Positions 44,574-53,800 of a DNA stretch of 64,000 nucleotides are shown here, one piece after another. The position numbers and the translations under genes were made by a program. Source of the stretch: Paenibacillaceae bacterium (GTDB lineage Bacteria; Bacillota; Bacilli; Paenibacillales; Paenibacillaceae); the NCBI GenBank assembly GCA_900766135.1, contig CAAFUF010000043.1:62001-126000 (forward strand), written 5' to 3'. Below the pieces are notes generated by a model that ran no database searches, was not told the origin of the DNA, and saw nothing but the letters and a program-made list of their open reading frames with translations. Each line of letters opens with the position of its first letter. Position 1 is the stretch's first letter.

Positions 44574-46493
44574 TTATCCATTCTTGTATCCCTCTTGGTT
44601 TATTGAGGGGAACCGGATAACGACTTCGGTCCCTGCTCCTTTTTTGCTGGTGAAATGAATCTCGCCGTCCATCACCTCGATAATCCGAAACGTCACCATC
44701 AACCCCAATCCGGTCCCTTTCGTTTTGTTGGAGAAATAAGGTTCGCCTAATCTAGCCAACACTTCTTCGTCCATGCCCTCCCCGTTATCCTTGATATGGA
44801 TTACCACATCACCGTCCTCTTCATAACCCCAGATTTGAATATCCCCTTCGCCCCTAAGCGCTTCGATGCTATTCTTGATAATGTTGATAAAGGCTTGCTT
44901 GAATTTGGACGAATTGCCCCGTACATAGAGATTTTTGGGAATATGAACGGTAATTTTGCCTCCTTGCAAATTGGCAAGCGGAATCAAAATGCCTTCGATA
45001 TGAATAAATTCATCGAGGACATTCAGCGCCGTCACCTTCCCGCCTTCAGGTTTGGCAAAGGTGAGGAAATCCGTAATAATCGCCGAGGCACGATCGAGTT
45101 CTTCCAGGGCCATGCTTAAATACACTTTATCGGAGTGCTGCTGTTTCTCGACAAGCAACTGCAAAAATCCGCGGGTGACCTGCAGCGGGTTCCGTACCTC
45201 ATGCGCTACGGAAGCCGCCAGTTCGCTAATGATTTCCATCTTCTCCGAACGCTGCAGTTCATTGTTAAACATTTCCAATTGTTTGGAGTATTCTACTACC
45301 TGCTCATGATTGGTAGCAAACCTTCTCCCTAAAATAATGATAAGCGACGTCAGAAAACCGATGACACCCAATTTCCATAAAAACAATTTGTAATACCCGT
45401 CATTATAGTAATACCAGAACAAATCGCCGACACAGAACAGCGCGAAAACAAGGAAGCCTACAAAAAAGATGACCGCCTCTTTATTCCCCTTGATGAGATT
45501 AATGGTTGAGTTATAGGCTAGAATAATAAACGTGGCAACCATGATGTAACCCACGATTTGAACAGTGACTAGCGAGTATACCGCGTAAAAACGATTCGCT
45601 GATAATTCATTCACGACTAAAATGAATAAACAAAGAATAGAGTACACGACTAAAAACTTGCGCAAGCGACGAATCAAAGCATAACGTCCAGAGCCGAAGA
45701 TTTTTTCAAAAAAATAAGTAATGGAGGGAAGCAAAGTAAACAACGACAAATCAAACAATACCAGCAGCAACCTACCCGCGGTCTTATAGTCGAACAACCA
45801 AAAAACAAATGATGAGTACGTGAGCACAAGCAATCCGCTGGAAAAAATAACTGCACAAAGCGAAAACCACATCGGCATGTTTACGTATTTCAAAAAGATG
45901 GAACAGAACATCATGATCGCGGCAATAAAAATAAGCGTGCTGCCTAGAATTAAATCCGTCATGTTATTTCTGACGAATCCCTTCATCAATATCTGATCAT
46001 CGCCGAGTTTGATGGGGGCGAAAAGACCGATTCTATCGGTCTCGGACGATACTCCTATATAAACCTCTTGCCCGGAATTATCTACAGAGACGGGGATCAA
46101 AACGCTGTTGATCGTATAGTTATATTGTCGTTTCAATTCATAGACTTGAACTCCATCTATTTTCACTATGGTATGACTGGCGTAAATCGTATCGATTAAA
46201 ATAACCTGGGAACTTTCGGTTAATTCAGGAAGCTGGAGCTTGATCCATTGAGACATCCCCGGGTTCGGTTTTTCCGGAATTTCTCCGCCCGCTTTGACGT
46301 CGATCCAGCCATTCATCTTCTCAAGCTGCCCCTGACTCATATTGGGATCGAAATCGTCCGTCCAAGCGATTTGCCAATGATCTATCTCAGTAGTGTCCGA
46401 ATCCAAGTTGCTTGACCCCTTAAATAGAAAAACACAAAAAGCGATCAGGAGCAAAACGAAAAAAACGACAAACCCTTTAACCAAAGCCTTCAT
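44574..46493 (-). CDS. sensor histidine kinase, 8 TM segments, sporulation-kinase type
   Basis: A 639-aa kinase. TM1 is at 7-24, an extracellular beta-rich domain at about 30-165, then seven TM segments at 180-204, 208-233, 240-262, 278-297, 303-327, 338-360 and 368-389, giving a 7TM-DISM-like plan. The HisKA domain reads AASVAHEVRNPLQVTRGFLQLL with His431, as in KinA-KinE, not the HisKA_3 type of ComP. The ATPase domain has N537/N541, DNGEGM at 569-574 and GTGLGL at 593-598. No response regulator gene adjoins it, as with Spo0-feeding kinases. The DNA is more AT-rich than the neighbours. It may read a peptide made by the convergent pair. Confidence 0.85.
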   Translation of the reverse strand: MKALVKGFVVFFVLLLIAFCVFLFKGSSNLDSDTTEIDHWQIAWTDDFDPNMSQGQLEKMNGWIDVKAGGEIPEKPNPGMSQWIKLQLPELTESSQVILIDTIYASHTIVKIDGVQVYELKRQYNYTINSVLIPVSVDNSGQEVYIGVSSETDRIGLFAPIKLGDDQILMKGFVRNNMTDLILGSTLIFIAAIMMFCSIFLKYVNMPMWFSLCAVIFSSGLLVLTYSSFVFWLFDYKTAGRLLLVLFDLSLFTLLPSITYFFEKIFGSGRYALIRRLRKFLVVYSILCLFILVVNELSANRFYAVYSLVTVQIVGYIMVATFIILAYNSTINLIKGNKEAVIFFVGFLVFALFCVGDLFWYYYNDGYYKLFLWKLGVIGFLTSLIIILGRRFATNHEQVVEYSKQLEMFNNELQRSEKMEIISELAASVAHEVRNPLQVTRGFLQLLVEKQQHSDKVYLSMALEELDRASAIITDFLTFAKPEGGKVTALNVLDEFIHIEGILIPLANLQGGKITVHIPKNLYVRGNSSKFKQAFINIIKNSIEALRGEGDIQIWGYEEDGDVVIHIKDNGEGMDEEVLARLGEPYFSNKTKGTGLGLMVTFRIIEVMDGEIHFTSKKGAGTEVVIRFPSINQEGYKNG

Positions 46494-46702
46494 ACAGCAC
46501 CTCTGCAGATATTATAAAGTGTAAACCGGGTTGATGCCTTCAAGCATATTCGCCATGATTAGGCTACCTAGTACCATTCGATGCAATCACCGCAAAAACC
46601 TTCAATTTATGGAAATAGTGATAAATATTTTTAACCTTCGTGCACCACAGTTATTTTACCGTGTATAGGTTGTTTTATCTATGAATAGTTTGCATTTCTA
46701 TC

Positions 46703-46731
46703 AAAAAAACGCAGGGGCCTCCCCCTGCGTT
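46703..46731 (-). terminator. intrinsic terminator of the radical SAM gene
   Basis: On the minus strand AACGCAGGGG pairs with CCCCTGCGTT around a short loop and is followed by seven Ts. Confidence 0.85.
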
Positions 46732-46766
46732 GAACATTGTACCCTTATGGTGCAAGCCTGTGCGGT

Positions 46767-47765
46767 TTAGATTGGAAAAGAGAGCTGCTCGATCTCCGGC
46801 GTCACTTCCAGCGTGGAAAGCGGACTCGGCGGCTGGGGAGCGATTCTCGATGATTTGGCGGCCAGTCCGTGTTCGGCCTTCCACTCCTTCGCGGAACCGG
46901 TAAGCCGATGCTTGGCCAGCAGCGCGTCAGATAACCGGTTGAACGCGTCCCGGTAACGCCGGTCGGCATAAGCCCCGTCCGAATACAAGGCGCGATATCT
47001 CGGGACCAACCTCGGAGCGTGCTCCTGCAGCGTGCGCAGGAATACGTTCTTCACGTCCGGGGACAAGCGCAGCAGCGAGATCATGGCAAACCGGGCGCCG
47101 CTGTCCTTAGCGGCCTGAAGCAGCGCGTCCAGGGTTTCCTCCGAATCGGTCAGGAACGGCAGCACCGGTGCCGCGAACATGCCGGCGCGAATGCCGTGAT
47201 CCGCCAGGTGGCCCACGGTTTCAAGCCGTCTGGCCGGATGCGGAGACGCCGGCTCCAGCTTGCGGATGAGTTCCGCGTCCAGCGTATTGATGCTCATGTT
47301 CACGGTCACGTCCCGCATCTCGCGCAGGATATCCAGATCGCGCATCACAAGGGGAGAACGCGTGGTTATGCTGGTGCTGATCCGGTATTTGGCCAACAGC
47401 TTGAGGCATTCCCGCGTCAGTTGCTCCTTCGCCTCGACCGGCTGGTACGGGTCCGTCGCGGTGCCGATCGCAACGCGTCCAACATGCCGGCTCACGGCCT
47501 CGATATCAAAGGCATATTTCTTCGCCAAGGCGGACAGCTGCTTCTCCAGCGCTTCTGCGGCATTCTCCTTGACGGAAATCCGATATTGAAATTCGTCCTC
47601 GGCACTCTTCCCGAGAAACGTCTGAAACGCCCGGGCATAACAGAAACGGCACCCATGCCCGCAACCCCGGTAAGGATTGATGGACCATTCGAAGGGCATC
47701 GTCTCTTCCTTCACTCTGTTTAAAGTGGCTTTGGTGCGGACGCGTTCGAAACGGGTTTCCGGCAT
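46767..47765 (-). CDS. SPL-family radical SAM protein
   Basis: A 332-aa iron-sulfur protein. The radical SAM cluster CX3CX2C is Cys35, Cys39 and Cys42 in NPYRGCGHGCRFCYAR, and GTATDPYQPVEA follows near 103, both hallmarks of the spore-photoproduct-lyase-like family. SplB proper repairs spore photoproduct; this shorter type is widespread and its reaction is unassigned. The ATG at 47765 follows GGAGGGAATAGG. It is unrelated in strand or spacing to the peptide locus and is not assumed to modify the precursor. Confidence 0.85.
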   Translation of the reverse strand: MPETRFERVRTKATLNRVKEETMPFEWSINPYRGCGHGCRFCYARAFQTFLGKSAEDEFQYRISVKENAAEALEKQLSALAKKYAFDIEAVSRHVGRVAIGTATDPYQPVEAKEQLTRECLKLLAKYRISTSITTRSPLVMRDLDILREMRDVTVNMSINTLDAELIRKLEPASPHPARRLETVGHLADHGIRAGMFAAPVLPFLTDSEETLDALLQAAKDSGARFAMISLLRLSPDVKNVFLRTLQEHAPRLVPRYRALYSDGAYADRRYRDAFNRLSDALLAKHRLTGSAKEWKAEHGLAAKSSRIAPQPPSPLSTLEVTPEIEQLSFPI

Positions 47766-47856
47766 CCTATTCCCTCCTTGCCGGGCCGAAGCCCGGGAAC
47801 CTGCATGGATTAATTATACCAAACATACGTTCTCGTTCCAAGGAGAAAATCCTGGC

Positions 47857-49182
47857 TTATGCTCCTTCCATTTTAGGTTTGGAATCCTCTCGGAGGACGG
47901 AAGCTGAAGCTGCCTCAGCCCGCCACAGCGCTTTCCCCAGCCCGAGGACCAATACGCCAAGCACCGCGATGATTCCTCCTAGGCAAACGAAGGCGATGGC
48001 CGGTCCGATCCTTTCCACCAGGAGTCCTCCGAGCAACGGGGCGACGAACATCACCATCCCCATGAGCGAGGTTTGGATTCCAAAGACGCGGCCGACCATG
48101 TCCGGCGGCGTTTCTTTCTGCAAGCAATAATTGAACGTGACGATCACCATCCCGTTGCCGACGCCTAATCCGAATCCTAGCAGCAGGATCGGAAGCGCCG
48201 TAATCCCCGTGGGAAGCAACCCCAAACCTCCGATGGCCAGGCCAATCAGTCCGTACCCGGCGCCGAATTTCCAAGCATACCCCGCAGTCCCCTTATTCCA
48301 GCGATTTAGTGCCGCAATGACCAGCACGGCTCCAATGCCCGCGGACGTGACCATCCAACTGAGATAGGCTTCCTGCTGCGGGGCAATTTCCCGGAACAGG
48401 CTGGTGAACTGGAAATCAATCATTTGAATGGCCAGCGTTGCAATAAAACCTAATAGCAGGGTCACCAGCAAAAGCCGGGTTTTCAGGATAAAACTTAAGC
48501 CTTCGATCCACAGGGTGCGCAGGGGCACACTTACCGCCGTTTCAGATGCGGCTGCGGAAGGAACGGCTAGGCTTGGGCCCGTCTTCCCGCTATTGACCTC
48601 CGCCTTTTTGATCGTGAGCAAGATCAGCAAAGAAATCAAGCGAAAGAAGGCATTCAGCAGAATGCACCATTCCGGGGACAACAGGGCCAGCGCAAAGCCG
48701 CCCAGCAGCGGACCGGCAATTTTAGAGCCCTGATTGACAAAACCGTTCAACGAGGTTGCTTGAAACAGTTGGTCTTCCCTAACGATGCTGCGCGTCAACG
48801 ATTGCTGGGCAGGAATCAGGAAGGTGGAAAAGGTGGCGCGCAGCGTCAGCACCGGAAGCAGCCATAGCATGTTCGGAGCCAGCAGAATCAGCAGGGTCAA
48901 TGCCGCTGTCAGCAGATCGCAAAGGCGCATCAGCTTCAAACGGTCGATTCGGTCGGCTGCCACGCCGGCAAGGGAACCGAGCAGGACGCCCGGCAGGGCA
49001 TTGGTTACGGGAATCAGGGCCAGCATGAGCGGGCCGGCTTCCCAGTGGTACCCCACCAATACCTGAATGGCCAGCATATCAAACCAATCGCCGAAAGTCG
49101 CTGCCGTATAAGCAGCGTAAACGCGAGCGAAAATTTTGTTGCGAAGCAGGCCGCCCGGCCTGGCTTGTTCATGGACCGTCAT
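47857..49182 (-). CDS. MFS transporter, drug-efflux type
   Basis: A 441-aa major-facilitator protein with about twelve TM segments. FGDWFDMLAIQVLVGY in TM1, LLGSLAGVAADRIDRLKLM in the 2-3 loop (with the GxxxDRxxR motif), and DMVGRVFGIQTSLMGM in the second half are typical of the DHA3/enterobactin-exporter subgroup. The ATG at 49182 follows TTTGGAGGAATGCAA at normal spacing; an ATG 6 bases earlier lies too near the site. The BTAD-type regulator gene, 71 bases upstream on the same strand, probably controls it. The substrate is unknown. Confidence 0.88.
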   Translation of the reverse strand: MTVHEQARPGGLLRNKIFARVYAAYTAATFGDWFDMLAIQVLVGYHWEAGPLMLALIPVTNALPGVLLGSLAGVAADRIDRLKLMRLCDLLTAALTLLILLAPNMLWLLPVLTLRATFSTFLIPAQQSLTRSIVREDQLFQATSLNGFVNQGSKIAGPLLGGFALALLSPEWCILLNAFFRLISLLILLTIKKAEVNSGKTGPSLAVPSAAASETAVSVPLRTLWIEGLSFILKTRLLLVTLLLGFIATLAIQMIDFQFTSLFREIAPQQEAYLSWMVTSAGIGAVLVIAALNRWNKGTAGYAWKFGAGYGLIGLAIGGLGLLPTGITALPILLLGFGLGVGNGMVIVTFNYCLQKETPPDMVGRVFGIQTSLMGMVMFVAPLLGGLLVERIGPAIAFVCLGGIIAVLGVLVLGLGKALWRAEAASASVLREDSKPKMEGA

Positions 49183-49253
49183 TTGCATTCCTCCAAACGA
49201 ACCTGGTTTCGAATAACCTAAGTTCAATGTAACGGAGGAATGTCAGAGAATCA

Positions 49254-50423
49254 TCAGAGCGGTCTTGCGGAACGCTCCAATTCGCCGCGGATGACGGCTT
49301 CGAGCGCGCCCGACAATCGGTCCAGCCCAATCCGCGCCAGTTCCATGTCGAAGAGTTCCTTATATTTCCGATGCAACGCCAATGAGGGAGGGAACATGGC
49401 GAAGCAGTAAACGATCCGGTACAGGGAAAACAATCGGAGCGGCACGAAGCCGGAACGCTCCAGCACCGACAGCCCTTCATCCATGAGCTTTACGGCTTCC
49501 GCCTCTTCCTCTCGCCGCAGCAGCCATAACCCCTTAACCACTTTATATCCGCCGATCTCCCTCAAGAAAGGCTTCTCGGTTAACAATCCGTCTTCTATGG
49601 CATGCGCCAGCTTCCCGAGCTGGTGCTCCGGCGAACCTGTAACCAGATGAGCCAGCAGTTCGGCAATCGCGGTTTGCGGGACGAAGTTGTCGTATTTCAA
49701 CTCCGCGATCACGCGATAGCTGAGTTTTAATCGCTCCAATGCCTTTGCCGGCTCACCGGCCAGGGTATAGATATCCAAGATCGTCAGGATCTCCATCTCC
49801 TGATGCTGAAAGGGCGGCAAAATCTTCTGCGCAAGCACGCGTTCGCATATCGGCAAGGCCCGCTCCGGACTTCCCGACAAGCAATAGAACAGAAACAGGT
49901 AATACAAACGGTCCTGCAACGGCGCTTCGTCGGTAGTCAGCAGCCAATCCAGATCGCCTTGCACAAAATGAATGTACACCGAATAAAACGGGTCCAGTTT
50001 ATACCCAAGCACGTCCTGTTGGCGTGCCAGCGTCAACATCGAACGGCCTTGGCCGTAGAGCTGATATTTGCCGAGCAGGGCACTCATCGTCTCATGCAGC
50101 TCCGGGTCCGCCAAAGTCGGGATAGCCAACTCTGAAGGGTGGGGAACAGACAGCATCAAGCTGTAGCCCAATCCCCGAATCGTAATGATCTCCAGCCCGC
50201 GGATAGGTTTCAGCTTTTTGCGAAGCCGGTAGATATGGTCGTCCACTGTTCGTTCGACTGGATATTCCAGCGGCCACACCATGTCCAGCAGCTGCTCCCG
50301 GCTAAATGTCCGGCCGGCGTTGCGGTGCAGGAATTGAAATAATGCGAACTCCTTCGGCAACAGCTCCACCGTGAGGCCTTCTGCGGTAACTTCATATCGT
50401 TCGCTGTTGATTTCCAGATGCAT
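49254..50423 (-). CDS. SARP/BTAD-type transcriptional regulator
   Basis: A 389-aa regulator. The N-terminal 90 residues form an OmpR-like winged helix (LLPKEFALFQFLHRNAGRTF, then LRKKLKPIRGLEIITIRGLG), and the rest is all-helical with repeated helix pairs, as in BTAD or TPR sensor domains. No receiver domain or phosphorylated Asp is evident, so ligand or protein sensing is likely. The ATG follows GGGGAAGGAAGGAACGCCG. It precedes the MFS exporter gene. The palindrome array at 50551-50730 lies upstream and might be its target. Confidence 0.82.
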   Translation of the reverse strand: MHLEINSERYEVTAEGLTVELLPKEFALFQFLHRNAGRTFSREQLLDMVWPLEYPVERTVDDHIYRLRKKLKPIRGLEIITIRGLGYSLMLSVPHPSELAIPTLADPELHETMSALLGKYQLYGQGRSMLTLARQQDVLGYKLDPFYSVYIHFVQGDLDWLLTTDEAPLQDRLYYLFLFYCLSGSPERALPICERVLAQKILPPFQHQEMEILTILDIYTLAGEPAKALERLKLSYRVIAELKYDNFVPQTAIAELLAHLVTGSPEHQLGKLAHAIEDGLLTEKPFLREIGGYKVVKGLWLLRREEEAEAVKLMDEGLSVLERSGFVPLRLFSLYRIVYCFAMFPPSLALHRKYKELFDMELARIGLDRLSGALEAVIRGELERSARPL

Positions 50424-50476
50424 CGGCGTTCCTTCCTTCCCCGCAAATGATCTCTAATTATAACATTTATGCGCAT

Positions 50477-50496
50477 AAAAAGACGCCTGACGGCGT
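50477..50496 (-). terminator. intrinsic terminator of the glucan operon
   Basis: On the minus strand ACGCC, GTCA and GGCGT form a small hairpin, followed by CTTTTT. It lies 374 bases past the phosphorylase stop and before the regulator gene. Confidence 0.5.
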
Positions 50497-50550
50497 TCAT
50501 TGCAATGGCAGGCGCTGGCTTCTGGGGTTGAAGTGATTTGAGACCGAGAG

Positions 50551-50730
50551 ATTGTTGTATTTCATGCAACATTTTTGGTGCGAAATGATGTAAACCTCGC
50601 AGATTGTTGTATTTCGTACAACATTTTGAGGCTTTTTTGGCTTCCTGCCGCAATATTGTTGTACTTTTTACAACATTTCGGCCTTGAACGCCCTGAACCT
50701 GACTAGATTGTTGTACCTCATGCAACCTTT
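50551..50730. repeat. four palindromes at exact 52-nt period
   Basis: Copies start at 50551, 50603, 50655 and 50707, each 24 bases: ATTGTTGTATTTCATGCAACATTT and close variants. Each is a hyphenated palindrome (TTGTTGTA against TACAACA-like). The three 28-base spacers are unrelated to one another. The period equals five helical turns, so all centres face one side of the DNA. It stands in the 445-base gap between the phosphorylase stop and the regulator start. No cas gene is near and the repeats vary in the loop, so it is not a CRISPR array. Confidence 0.8.
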
Positions 50731-50869
50731 GCCCGCTTTGAAACCTTATACTTTGTTAAATCATAAAAAAGACTCCGAACAAACGCGGCATCGCTGCCCG
50801 GCGTCTATCCGGAATCTCATTGTTAAAAATTATGGAGACGGGAGTATCGACGTGAATTTTAATTTTCGC

Positions 50870-53800
50870 TTAGGCCAATTCCGCCTCAATCCGCCGCACC
50901 GCTCCGCCGCGGATCTCCTCCGCCAGCGGGCCATCGATGGCGGAGCCGTCAATGACGTGCTCCGTCCCGTCCTGCTTGTGCACCACCAGCCGGGCGATCT
51001 CCGCTGCGTCGGGGCCAAAGGTAGCTTTCTTCTGCGGATTCCGGTAGACGACTTCCGTCGTGCCCAGGAAGCGGAACGACACCTCGCCTTGCTCATCAAA
51101 GAGCCACCCGGGCAGAAGCGGATGGAGCTCCAGCCGAAGCTTGCCTTCGTGCAGGCGGAACACCCGTTTCCCGGCCATCATCGTCATCCACATGCTGAGG
51201 AACTCGGCGGTGGATCCGCTAAGCCGGGCGACATAACCGCGCCCATGGGTATCCGGGTCCGGATTCACGCTCGTGGCGATAAAGGACGAGTTCTCCAGCG
51301 TGCTGCGGCCGTAAACGGCCGGGTCGAGGAATGGAATCAACGAGGTGCGAAGCTCGGCGAAAAACTCCTCGGTTAAGCCGCTTTTGAGCAGCGCCAGCAA
51401 GTATTTGTAGCTCATATGCAGGAACACCGATTCCCGCTCGAGCCATCCTGGCGTAAAGGCGCGGATTCGGCCGATTTCATGGGTCTCCGCATCCAGGCTG
51501 ACCGAGGTTTTGTACATTTGAAGCCGGGCGTCGAACAAGTCGCTGCGGCGAATTTGCTCGTAAGTCCGCTTGGCTTCGCCCCGATCCTCTATCGTCTTCA
51601 GCCAACGGGCCGGACCTTCCAGGAAATGCGGCAACGGACGAACGGCAAACTTCTTCACGACCGCCTTCGGCAGGCCGTAACCGCTGATGACCGGCGTGCC
51701 TTGCGCGTCCGTCACCGGCTCGAATTCCACCGCCTCGAAGGCGAAGTACGTCGGCGTCACGCCGTCGCCCAGCTTGATGGCTTCCTGAATGCCTCTCTCG
51801 ATTTGCTCCAGCATGCGAGCGGCCAGCTTGCCGATGGCACCGATCTCCAGCGCGGTTTCCGTCCCGCTGATTCCGAAACGGATGGCTTCCCGGTACTTCT
51901 CGCGCGCCGCGGCCACCCGATCCCAATAGGCAAAAGGCTCAAGGTTCCCCGCCAAGCGGGCTTCCAGCAGCGTCCCGACTTCGCTGAGCAGAGCGGCGAT
52001 CTCTTCCGGCACGGACACTTCCCGGCCGTCGCCGGCTGCTTCGACGCAAGACTCCAGTACGAAACGCAGCAGTCGTTTCAACTCGAACGTTTCGCTCATG
52101 CCTGAGCCAAACAACCCAGGCAGTCCGTTCATCGCATCGTTCCAGCCTGGCTTGTTCGCTTCCATCTCCACGCCCATGCCGAACGGATCCAGAGTGGCGA
52201 ACTTGACCAGGCCCAGCGACAGCAGCTTGACGAACAAGGTCGTCTTGTAGAGTTCTCCGCTGCCGTGTCCCGTTTTCAGCCAGTTGGTGCTCTTCAGCGT
52301 CAAACCGAATTTCGCCATTTTTTCTTCGTCATGAACCAGCGCGCCGTATTGACGAACCTGTCCGCCGCTGATCACGTATTTCTCGCTGCGCGGCAGCACG
52401 CGGGCCGGACTGTCGAAGTACGTATACTCCCGCTCTCCGAACAGCAGCTGCTCCTTGCGATCCGGGAAGATATCCAGATAACTGTCGATCAGGTCCATAT
52501 TGTACGTCCAGTGATCCGACCAATAGCCTTCCCCGAAGGAGGCTTCGATCTGCTGCTCGGCGAGCGCCAGCACGCCGGCCAACAGTTCGTTCTCCTCCAC
52601 GAGAAGCCGAACGCCGCGGTGAATGACCAGCGAGATGAGTTTCCCCGGAGTAAACGAGCCGAGACACAGTGCGGCCAGCTCTTCCCGATGATCGGCAGCC
52701 GCCTTTTCCAGGAATGCGGACAGCTCCGCAGCCTGCCCGGCCGGAACCCGGAAGGTGGTCCCTTCCACGCCCAGCGGATTGTAGCCGTCGGCCTGGATTA
52801 GGCTGAAAAACGTGCGAATATTAAACGTTCCGACCCGTGGATTGAAATATACGTCGCTGCGTCGGTTTTGGTTGGCGTCCCGAAAGTTGCCGTTGCCCTG
52901 CGAATAAAATTCCGGGGTGATCGAGAAGAAATTGTAGTCCCGTTCCAGATCTCCGTGTTTACGGGAATAAAGATGGACGACAAACCCTTCCCGACCGTTC
53001 TCGAAAATAAACGGATACCCGCCGCGCAGAAAATTGTCCAGATAGCTTTGCCGGCAATAGGCATCAAACAGCGGCAGGGCCGTTTTCGTGGCGATGTCCG
53101 CGGTCAGCTCCTCGGTCAATTGACCGGCTTCCGCGTGTTTGCGGGCAACGTAAGCCGGGCTGGCGATCTCGGCAGCTTTGCGGTTTAGCCGTTCGACGCT
53201 GTCGATATGCCCGATCAGCGTAAAGAGGCGACGGCTTTCCCCAGGGGCCAGCTCGGCAGCCAAAGCCGAAAATCCGCAAGGGACCTTATTGGTGCAATAT
53301 TGAGGTTCAGCGGTCAGTGTCGACAGCGGCTGCTCGGCAAAGCGATCCGGATAAGCCAGCGACGTATTATCGCCGAAAATGACGGCAAAGTCGGCAATCG
53401 TCTTCAGCCGTTTGCCATCCTCGCCGAAGCTCAAGTAGAAATGGCCGCTTTGCACCTCGCTGACTTCGGCCTCATCGTGGGTGCTGGAGCGGACCCGGTA
53501 AAACGGGATCCCCTTCTCCAGGTTATCGACCTCCATCCAGCTGCGCAGGAGGTTGCCGATTTCCTTATAACCGGCGTTCTCCACCCCGTACGGAAGAATC
53601 TCCGGCATGCCGTCCAACATCTCCAGCTGCAGCGGAGCCCCGGAAATGTTCGTAACCTCCACCTGGCGTACCAGAGCCGCATAATCGTCGTTAGGTACTT
53701 GAAAATAACTCACCTTCACCCGAAGCCCCTGCGCTTCGTTGGTTTCCTCGATCGTCAGCTCATTGGCCAGGATGTGCATGCGGCGAACGGCGGACGGATC

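Noticed and set aside
43262..46493. A plain comQXPA operon
   Set aside because: The kinase is on the opposite strand and has a Spo0-type HisKA domain, the leader is NHLP-like, and no ComA-type regulator is present.
46767..47765. The SPL-like radical SAM protein as a maturase of the peptide precursor
   Set aside because: It is separated by the kinase gene and about 270 bases, has its own terminator, and belongs to a family not known for RiPP modification.
50551..50730. A CRISPR array
   Set aside because: Only four units, variable loops inside palindromic repeats, no leader-like pattern and no cas genes nearby.
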